In this document: positions 56,196 to 64,000 of the stretch, piece after piece | Layout of the letters: each line of letters opens with the position of its first letter | Numbering within the stretch: the first letter of the stretch is position 1 | DNA from: Hypericum androsaemum | Taxonomy: Eukaryota; Streptophyta; Magnoliopsida; Malpighiales; Hypericaceae | Reading direction: 5' to 3' | Length of the DNA stretch: 64,000 bases | NCBI GenBank assembly: GCA_963995505.1 | Contig: OZ023190.1 | Coordinates: forward strand, 9,232,162-9,296,161 | Made by a program: the position numbers and the translations under genes | Notes under the pieces: generated by a model | Seen by the model: only the letters and a program-made list of their open reading frames with translations | What the model was told of the DNA's origin: nothing | Database searches by the model: none

Positions 56196-57320
56196 ATGTC
56201 TTATAACTACTCAAGAAGATCCTTTGAAGGTGTTGCACCATTGGTTGGTGATCCACACATGTTTATGGACGCCCTTCTTAGTGGGATGAGGCATATAATG
56301 AGAACGGAGGTCAAGAAGCTCAGCGAAAAGGTGGACCGGATAGTGTGCAAACAAGAGAGGATACATAGTGTTCCTAATGTCTGTAGCGGAAGACAAATTC
56401 AACAAAGAAGGATGAGGGTCAAGGATGAGAAGAATTCAGGAGCTAATTTTGTTGAAGAAGTCAATGGAAAGAGGGAGAACACCATTAACACTAAGCACGA
56501 CATTGAGGGGAAGGTATGTAGTTCTGACGATTTAGAGGTTACACCTGAAGTGATTGTTGAAGAAGAGGTTTTGACATGGGAGGAAATTGGTGAATATTCT
56601 ATTGACTTGTTCGATGGAGAATGTTTTGATGACCATGCCATGTCACTTCTTTACTTGAGAGATTTGTTCAATGAATCAGAATTGGAGGATGTTGTTCATA
56701 TGAAGAAGTGCTCAACTGCTATTGATGGTGAACAAGAAGAACTTGTTGTTTTAGTTGACAAGGAAGATGTCCAACCCATATCTTACATGTCTCCTGATTT
56801 ACATGTTGAACATATTGACTTCTTAGGTGTGGACGAGTTTAATTATGTTGGAGGTTCATCGTTGATCAACATCTGGAATAGTTTGAAGTTCAAAGAAAGG
56901 CTTAAACGGATTAGTAGGGCTTTTGCTTTTGAGTTGGAGATGAGTTCAGATTCTTTAAGATCGAAGTACTTGTTCTGTTGGAAAGGAAGGTATCACGTGC
57001 AGCCACGACGTTCAAAGAGTTTATCTTGCACCAGCATGGTTGTGAGTTGGCAAAAGCATGACGGATGCAAGGATTTGAGGGCAAATCCTTTTCAAGAGGG
57101 GGGGAATGATGTGAACACGTCTACTATCAAGCTTGTAGACTCGCAGCAAGTTCAAGTTCCAATTGGGCCAATGACAAGAGCAAGAGCTAGGAAGTTGCAA
57201 TCTGACTTCAATGGACTAATTCAAGAAGTTTGGGCTCAAGCAAGTGCGTGGAGGACCAAGGACGTCCAAGAAGTCCTAGGGAGGCCCATGCACGTTTTGG
57301 AAGCTAAATGGGAAGTTTGA
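56196..57320 (+). CDS. Unrecognised protein of the non-autonomous element (C5 copy)
   Basis: 374 residues from the ATG at 56196, open throughout. The body matches D2 and D3 closely: gag-like start, KKLSEKVDRIVCKQ, acidic core EEVLTWEEIGEYSIDLFDGE, INIWNSLKFKERLKRISRAF, YHVQPRRSKS and LRANPFQEGGND. The last 70 or so residues are those of family B (VQVPIGPMTRARARK), because the 3' LTR is a D/B hybrid. So the same core protein is here fused in frame to a tail from another family. Function unknown. Confidence 0.7.
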   Translation: MSYNYSRRSFEGVAPLVGDPHMFMDALLSGMRHIMRTEVKKLSEKVDRIVCKQERIHSVPNVCSGRQIQQRRMRVKDEKNSGANFVEEVNGKRENTINTKHDIEGKVCSSDDLEVTPEVIVEEEVLTWEEIGEYSIDLFDGECFDDHAMSLLYLRDLFNESELEDVVHMKKCSTAIDGEQEELVVLVDKEDVQPISYMSPDLHVEHIDFLGVDEFNYVGGSSLINIWNSLKFKERLKRISRAFAFELEMSSDSLRSKYLFCWKGRYHVQPRRSKSLSCTSMVVSWQKHDGCKDLRANPFQEGGNDVNTSTIKLVDSQQVQVPIGPMTRARARKLQSDFNGLIQEVWAQASAWRTKDVQEVLGRPMHVLEAKWEV

Positions 57321-57915
57321 GATGCACGCAATCTCCTGGATGCATGCGCACGTGAATTTCAAGCTTATCTTGGACATGCGTCCCTAAATTTTAGGAATTG
57401 CATCTACTATGTTTTAGGACGTGATATTTACTAGATATTCTATTAGTTATCTATGTTTAGATTGTTTTCCTACTTAGTTGAATAATTCGGCCAAAATCCC
57501 TTTAAATTAGGAAGGAGAATTTTGGCCAGCCTTGAACTCCTTATTAGGAGTTAGTTTTCGTTTAGGAAATTGTAAGACTTATGGAGCCTATATAAAGGGG
57601 CATCCTCATTCAATAAAGATATAACAATTCGGAGAATTACTTAGCATTGGCTAATTGTGAGTTTAGATACTCGTTTGTTCTTGCTTAGGCTGGTGAGTCG
57701 TCTTGGCTGGAATTTATCTTTCACTTATCAAGCGGATCATCCATCCCCGCTCGTGGCGTGATACGACCTTAGGTCAAGGTTCAGAAGCTCTTGCAGCGGG
57801 TTAAGGTTCAATTTTGCGCCTTAGTTCTTGTGAGTTCTTTGTGAGTTGTGATCTGATCCATTCTGAAGTAACAAACGGTCCGAGTTGTGAGTCTTTTTCG
57901 CTGAGATTCATATCA
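57107..57915 (+). repeat. Chimeric D/B LTR of C5
   Basis: Opens with the D start TGATGTGAACACGTCTACTAT and continues as family B from the shared ACTATCAAGCTT, with TATATAAAG near 57590 and the B end TTCATATCA. Confidence 0.88.
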
Positions 57916-58200
57916 TTAAGGCAAGAAAAGGCAAGATAAGGCTAGAAAATGCAAGTATAGGGAAGGAAAGAAAAGGAAAGATAAGGCAAGATAAGGCAAG
58001 AAAAGGAAAGGAAGAGCAAGGAAAAGGCAAGAAAAGGTAAAAAACATAAAGATAAGGAATCAAAAGGCAAGGAAAAGGAAAGAAAAGGAAAGAAAGGGCA
58101 AGAAAAGGAAAGAAAATGCAAGATAAGCCAAGAAAAGGTAAGATAAGGCAACATAAGGCAAGAAAAGGCAAGAAAAGGCAAGATAAGGCAAGATAAGGCA

Positions 58201-58320
58201 ACATAAGGCACAAAAAGTCATGTAAAGGCACGAAAAGACAAGAAAAGGCAACATAAGGCAACATAAGGCACAAAAAGTCATGTAAAGGCACGAAAAGACA
58301 AGAAAAGGCAAGATAAGGGA
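58201..58320. repeat. 60-bp tandem duplication inside array
   Basis: 58201-58260 is followed by a copy at 58261-58320 that matches for more than 50 bases, including the rare words CACAAAAAGTCATGTAAAGG. Confidence 0.9.
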
Positions 58321-58411
58321 AGAAAAGGATAGAAAAGGCAAGGATAAGCAAGAAAATGCAAGAAAAGGAAAGAAAAGGAAAGATAAGGCAAGGAAAGGCA
58401 AGAAAAAGATA

Positions 58412-59877
58412 GATAAGGCAAGAAAATGCATGGAAATGGAAAGAAAAGGCAAGAAAAGGAAAGATAAGGCAAGATAAGGAAAGAAAAGGCAATAAAAGGC
58501 AATAAAAGGAAAGATATGGCAAGAAAAGGAAAGAAAAGGCAAGGAAATGCAAGAAAAGGAAAGAAAAGGCAAGAAAAGGAAAGAAAAGGCAAGAAAAAGG
58601 CAAGGAAAGGTAAGATAAGGAAAGAAAAGGTTGAAATGGCATGAAAAGGCAAGATAAGGCTAGAAAAGGTAAGAAAAGGCTTGATAATGCAAGAAAAAAA
58701 AGAAAAGGAAAGAAAAGATAAGATAAGGCAAGAAAAGGCAAGAAAAGTCAAGGAAAATGCAAGAAAAGGAAAGAAATGGCTAGAAAAGATAAGGAAAAGG
58801 CAAGAAAAGCAAAGAAAAGGAAAGATAAGGAAAGAAAAGCCAAGGAAAAGGAATGAAAAGCATAGAAAAGGCAAGATAAGGGAAGGAAATACAAGAAAAG
58901 GAAAGAAAATGAAAGATGAGGGAAGTAAAGGCAAGATAAGGCATGAAAAAGAAAGAAAAGGCAAGGAAAAGGCAAGATAAGTCAAGAAAAAGAAAGGAAA
59001 GGCAAGAAAAGGCAAGATAAGGGAAGGAAAGGCAAGAAAAGGAAAGGAAATGAAAGATAAGGCAAGAAAAAGCAAGATAAGGCATGAAAAGGAAAGAAAA
59101 GGAAGAAAAGCCAAGAAAAGGAAAGAAAAGGCAAGAAATGGAAAGAAAAGGAAAGGAAAGGCAAGGTAAAGCAAGAAAAGGAAAGAAAAGGCAAGGAAAA
59201 GGCAAGAAAATGCAAGAAAAGGCAAGAAAAGGAAAGATAAGGCCAGAAAAGGCAGGATAAAGCAAGGAAAAGGAAAGAAAAGGCAAGGAAAAGGCAAGAA
59301 AAGGCAAGATAATGCAAGAAAAGCAAGATAAGGCAAGAAAAGGCAAGGAAAGGCAATGAAACGAAAGATAAGGAAAGATAAGGCAAGAAAATTCAAGATA
59401 AGGCAAGAAAAGGAAAGAAAAGGCATGAAAGGCAAGAAAAGGAAAGACAAGGCATGAAAAGACAAGAAAGGCAAGAAAAGGTAAGGAAAATGCATGAAAA
59501 AAAAAAGGAAAGAAAAGGCAAGAAAAGGCATGAAAAGGAAAGAAAAGGAAAGATAAGGCAAGAAAAGATAAGATAAGGAAAGAAAAGGCAAGAAAAGGCA
59601 TGAAAAGGAAAGAAAAGGAAAGATAAGGCAAGAAAAGGAAAGATAAGGCAAGATAAGGCAAGAAAAGGTAAAATAAGGCAAGATAAGGCAAGGAAAAGGC
59701 AAAAAAATGAAAGAAAAGGTAAGAAAATGCAAGGAATTGGAATGAAAAGCAAAGAAATGGAAAGATAAAGCATGAAAAGGTAACAAAAGGAAACAAAAGA
59801 AAAGAAAAAGCAAGATAAGGCAAGAAAAGGCAAGATAAGGCAAGAAAAAGAAAGAAAATTCAAGTAAAAGGCATGAT
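58412..59877. repeat. Large array duplication, copy 1
   Basis: Shares long strings of rare unit variants with 62821-64000. The offset is 4,409 bp at the left, 4,389 near 58681 and 4,137 near 59481, so copy 2 has lost about 250 bp. Confidence 0.8.
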
Positions 59878-62820
59878 AAGGCAAGAAAAGGAAAGCTAAG
59901 GGAAGAAAAGGCAAGAAAATAAAAGAAAAAGCAGGGAAAGGCAAGAAAAGGAAAGAAAAGGAAAGAAAAGGAAAGATAAGGCAAGAAAAGACAAGATAAG
60001 GAAAGAAAAGGTAAGAAAAGACTGAAAGGAATGAAAATTCAAGATAAGGTAAACAAAATGCTAGATAAGGCAAGAAAAGAAAAGAAAAGGAAAGAAAAGA
60101 AAAGGTAAGAAAAGACAGGAAAGGAATGAAAATTCAAGATAAGGTAAACAAAATGCTAGATAGGGCAAGAAAAGGAAAGAAAAGGAAAGAAAAGAAAAGA
60201 AAAGGAAAGATATGGCAAGAAAAGGAAAGATTAGGCAGGAAAAGGCAAGGAAAAGGAAAAAAAGGAAGAAAAGATAAGAAAAGGCAAGGAAATAATTGAA
60301 AAATGAAAAAATGGAAAGATAAGGTAATAAAAGGCAAGATAAGGCAAGAAAAAGCAAGATAAGGGAAGAAAAGGTAAGAAAAGGAAAGAAAAAGCTAGGA
60401 AAGGCAAGAAAAGGAAAGAAAAAGAAAGATAAGGCAAAGGAAAAGGATTGAAAAGTGAAGAGATGGAAAATAAGGCAAGAAAAGGCAACATAAGGCAAGA
60501 AAATGCAAGATATGGGAAGAAAGGGCAAGAAAAGATAAGAAAAAGCAAGGAAAGGCAAGAAAAGGAAAGAAAAGGAAAGATAAGGCAAGAGAAGGAAAGA
60601 AAATGTAAGAAAAGGCCGGAAAGGCATGAAAAGGCAAGAAAATGCAAAAAAAGGAAGAAAAGACAAGAAAAGAAAAGGCAAGGAAAAGGATTGAAAAGTG
60701 AAGAAATGGAAAATAAGGAAAGCAAAGGCAAGATAAGTCAAGAAAAGGCAAGGAAATGGCAAGGAAGGCGAAGAAAAGTAAAGAAAAGGCAAGGAAAATG
60801 AATGAAAAGTAAAGAAAAGGAAAGATAAGGCAAGAAAAGGCAAAATAAGGCAAGAAAAGGAAAGAAAAGAAAAGGCAAGGAAAAGGCAAGATAAGTCAAG
60901 AAAAAGCAAGGAAAGGCAAGATAAGGTAAGAAAAGGCAAGTTAAGAGGAGGAAAGGAAAGAAAAGGAAAGGAAATCAAAGATGAGGCAAGAAAAAGCAAC
61001 AAAAGGCAACAAAAGGAAATAAAAGAAAAGAAAAGGCAAGAAAAGAAAAGAAAAGAAAAAATAAGGCAAGAAAATGCAAGGAAAGGCAAGAAAAGGCAGG
61101 AAAAGGCAGGACAAGGTAAGAAAAGGAAAGAAAAGGCAAGGAAAAGATAAGATATTGCAGGAAAATGCAAGATAAGGCAAGAAAAGGCAAGGAAAGACAA
61201 TAAAAGGAAAGATAAGTCAAGAAAAGGCAAGATAAGGCAAAAAAATGAAAGAAAAGGCAAGGAAAGGCAAGAAAAGGAAAGACAAGGCAAGAAAAGGAAA
61301 GGAAAGGCAAGGAAAGGCAAGAAAAGGAAAGATAAGGCAAGAAAAGCCAAAAAAGGCATGAAAAGGCAAGGAAAAGGGATGAAAAGGCATGAAAAGGCAA
61401 GAAAAGGCAAGATAAGGAAAGAAAATCAAAGATAAGGCAAAAAAAGGGAAGAAAAGGAGAGATAGGGCAAGAAAAGGCAGGATAAGGTAAGAAAAGAAAA
61501 GGCACGGAAAAGGCAAGATACGGTAGGAAAAGGCAAGATAAGGCAAAAAATGGAAAGAAAAGGAAAGGAAAGGCAAAAAAAGGAAAGAAAAGGCAAGAAA
61601 AGGAAAGAAAAGTAAAAAAAGGCAAGAAAAGGAAAGAAAAGGTAAGGAAAAGGCATGAAAAGGCAAAAAAAGGAAAGAAAAGGTAAGTAACGGCATGAAA
61701 AGCCAAGATTAGGAAAGAAAAGGTATGAAAAGGAATGAAAAGGCAAGAAAAGGCAAGATAAAGAAAGAAAAGGCAAGATAAGGAAAAAAAAGGTAAGAAA
61801 AGGAATTAAAAGGCAAGAAAAGGCAACATAATGCAAGATAACAAAAGGCTTGATACGGCAAGAAAAGGAAGGAAAAGGCAAGGAAATGAAAGATGAGGCA
61901 AGAAAAAGCAAGAAGAGGTATGAAAAGGAAAGAAAAGGCAAGGAAAAGGCAAGAAAAGTCAAGAAAAAGCAAGGAAGGGTAAGATAAGTCAAGAAAAGGA
62001 ACGAAAATGAAAGATGAGGCAAGAAAAAGCAAGAAAAGGCGAGAAAAGGCAAGAAAAGGCAAGAAAAGGAAAGAAAAGAAAAGGCAAGGTAAAGCAAGAA
62101 AAGGAAAGAAAAGGCAAGGAAAAGGCAAGTAAAGGCAAGGAAAATGCAAGAAATGGAAAGAAAAGGCATGATAAGGCAAGATAAGGAAAGAAAATGTAAG
62201 AAAAGGCCGAAAAGGCATGAAAAGGCAAGTAAAGGAAAGAAAAGGCAAGAAAATGAAAGAAAAGGAAAGAAAAGACAAGAAAAGGAAAGGAAACGACAAG
62301 AAAAGCAAAGAAAAGGAAAGACAAGGCATTAAGAGGCAAGAAAAGGCAAGGAAAAGGCAAGAAAAGAAAAGAAAAGAAAAGAAAAGGAAAGATAAGGCAA
62401 GAAGAGGCAAGCAAAGGCAAGAAAAGGCAAGGAAAAGGCAAGAAAAAGGATGAAAAGGCTTGAAACGGCAAGAAAAGGCAAGTTAAAGAAAGATAAGGCA
62501 TGAAAAGGAAAGAAAAGAAAAGGAAAGGCAAGATAAGGCAAGAATATAAGGCAAGAAAACGAAAGAAAAGGCAAGGAAAAGGTAACATGAGGCAAGAAAA
62601 GGCAAGATGTGGCAAGAAAAGGCAAGATTAGGGAACAAAAGAAAAGGCAAGAAAAGGTAAGAAACGGTAAGATACGGAAAGAAAAGGAAAGAAAAGGCAA
62701 GATAAGCCAAGAAAAGGCAAGAAAAGGCAAGGTAAAGCTAGAAAAAGAAAGAAAAGGCAAGGAAAGGCAAGAAAAGGAAAGAAAATGAAAGATAAGGCAA
62801 GAAAAGGCAAGAAAAAAATA

Positions 62821-64000
62821 GATAAGGCAAGAAAAGGCATGGAAATGGAAAGAAAAGGCAAGATAAGGCAATAAAAGGCAATAAAAGGTAATAAAAGGAA
62901 AGATATGGCAAGAAAAGGAAAGAAAAGGCAAGGAATGGCAAGAAAAGGAAAGAAAAGGCAAGAAAAGGAAAGAAAAGGACAAAAAAAGGCAAGGAAAGGC
63001 AAGATAAGGAAAGAAAAGGTTGAAATGGCATAAAAAGGCAAGATAAGGCTAGAAAAGTTAAGAAAAGGCTTGATAATGCAAGAAAAAAAAGAAAAGGAAA
63101 GAAAAGATAAGATAAGGCAAGAAAAGGCAAGAAAAGTCAAGGAAAATGCAAGAAAAGGAAAGAAATGGCTAGAAAATGCAAGGAAATGGCAAGAAAAGCA
63201 AAGAAAAGGAAAGACAAGGAAAGAAAAGGCAAGGAAAAGGAATGAAAAGCATAGAAAAGGCAAGATAAGCCAAGATAAGGGAAGGAAATGCAAGAAAAGG
63301 AAAGAAAATGAAAGATGAGGCAAGTAAAGGCAAGATAAGGCATGAAAAGGAAAGAAAAGGCAAGGTAAAGGCAAGATAAGTCAAGAAAAAGAAAGGAAAG
63401 GCAAGATAAGGCAAGAAAAGGCAAGATAAGGGAAGGAAAGGCAAGAAAAGGAAAGGAAATGAAAGATCAGGCAAGAAAAAGCAAGATAAGGCATGAAAAG
63501 GAAAGAAAAGGCAAGAAAACCAAGAAAAGGAAAGAAAAGGCAAGAAAAGGAAAGAAAAGGCATTAAAGGCAAGAAAAGGAAAGATAAGGCAAGAAAAGGC
63601 AAGAAAGGCAAGAAAAGGTAAGGAAAATGCATGAAAAGGCAAAAAAAGGAATAAAAAGGCAAGAAAAGGCATGAAAAGGAAAGAAAAGGAAAGATAAGGC
63701 AAGAAAAGACAAGATAAGGAAAAAAAAGGTAAGAAAAGGCATGAAAATGCAAGAAAAGGCAAGATAAGGCAAGAAAAGGTAAGATAAGGCAAGATAAGGC
63801 AAGGAAAAGGCAAGGAAAAGACAAAAAAAAAAGAAAGAAAAGGTAAGAAAATGCAAGGAATTGGAATGAAAAGCAAAGAAATGGAAAGATAAAGCATGAA
63901 AATGCAAGAAAAGGAAACAAAAGAAAAGAAAAAGCAAGAAAAGGCAAGAAAAGGCAAGATAAGGCAAGAAAAAGAAAGAAAAGTCAAGTAAAAGGCATGA
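62821..64000. repeat. Large array duplication, copy 2
   Basis: Partner of 58412-59877; it may continue past the window end. Confidence 0.8.

Larger units (their letters stand above)
55931..57915 (+). mobile_element. C5: non-autonomous element with chimeric D/B 3' LTR, 5' LTR lost
   Basis: Begins at a primer-binding-site-like TGGTATCAAGAGC (55934, one extra A), then the same leader as C1 to D3, one open frame (56196-57320), polypurine tract and an 809-bp 3' LTR (57107-57915). There is no 5' LTR. The LTR starts as family D and switches to family B after about 20 bp. Confidence 0.87.
57916..64000 (-). repeat. Decamer array, purine on plus strand, 6.1 kb
   Basis: Reverse complement of the left-hand array: units near CAAGAAAAGG with CAAGATAAGG. 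It runs unbroken to the window end. It contains an exact 60-bp tandem (58201-58260 and 58261-58320, up to the last few bases), a 94-bp tandem near 60010-60200, and a large duplication (58412-59877 against 62821-64000). The long minus-strand frames are artefacts of the C/T-rich strand. No gene is seen. Confidence 0.93.

Noticed and set aside
58681..63318. Lys/Glu/Arg-rich frames on the purine strand of the array
   Set aside because: Short translations of the repeat unit with start codons arising by chance.
1..64000. CRISPR array or telomere repeat for the short tandem units
   Set aside because: Units are contiguous and degenerate with no spacers; they do not match TTTAGGG.

Overview
This window looks like plant nuclear heterochromatin, probably pericentromeric or centromeric DNA of a flowering plant (inference). 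I see no host gene, tRNA gene or rRNA gene. Two things fill it: (1) about 15 kb of a short-period satellite-like array with a 10-bp unit close to CCTTTTCTTG, often seen as a 20-bp pair CCTTTTCTTGCCTTATCTTG; and (2) at least twelve LTR-retrotransposon insertions of the Ty3/gypsy type, several nested in one another. Every primer-binding site seen is TGGTATCAGAGC (one, at 55934, carries an extra A), which fits priming by plant initiator tRNA-Met. I cannot name the species.

Layout. 1-371 array; 372-1151 damaged LTR of family A; 1177-1453 array; 1454-4218 element C1 (minus, non-autonomous); 4219-6333 array; 6334-17504 element E (plus) split by element F (10164-15777, minus); 17505-20427 array; 20428-24515 element A1 (plus, internally deleted); 24516-25495 array; 25496-27055 element G (minus, gag remnant); 27056-27852 array; 27853-43800 element A2 (plus) carrying element B (29076-35939, plus) and element C2 (39906-42314, minus); 43801-45280 array; 45281-54974 element D1 (plus, autonomous type) carrying D2 (45595-47543), a solo B LTR (49877-50696), D3 (51389-54052) and ending at C4 (54975-about 55637); a scrambled junction at about 55638-55930; C5 (55931-57915, plus); then 57916-64000 the same array in the opposite polarity (purine on the plus strand).

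Target-site duplications (TSDs) of 5 bp support most calls: CTTAT (C1 and A1), TGCCT (A2), TCTTG (G), GATTG (F), CTAGA (C2), ATAAG (D2), AAGGG (solo B LTR), ACTTG (D3), and an imperfect GCAAG/GTAAG (B). The elements that flank array on their own TSDs all landed inside the array, so before insertion the left-hand blocks formed one continuous array of at least 8 kb.

Autonomous-type elements fall into two groups. E, F and G have LTRs of about 416-493 bp with ends TGACGTAG/CTACGTCA or similar, and a gag starting MADPND or MTDPET. A, B and D have LTRs of about 740-820 bp starting TGATGTGA and ending TTCATATCA; their single gag-pol frame runs into the 3' LTR, where a conserved tail with an IGP(I/V/M)TRARA motif is encoded. 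That layout recalls the CRM (centromeric) chromoviruses, but I cannot confirm the clade. All gag-pol frames here are broken by stop codons, deletions or insertions, although F and E carry only one stop each and B only one at codon 43.

The most interesting feature is a non-autonomous group (C1, C2, D2, D3, C5) in which gag-pol is replaced by one protein of about 327-374 residues that I do not recognise. It has a gag-like start, a novel acidic middle and a pol-like C-terminal tail. All five copies are open, and they occur with at least three kinds of LTR, two of which (D and B) are shared with autonomous elements in the same window. This suggests a parasite that changes LTRs by recombination.
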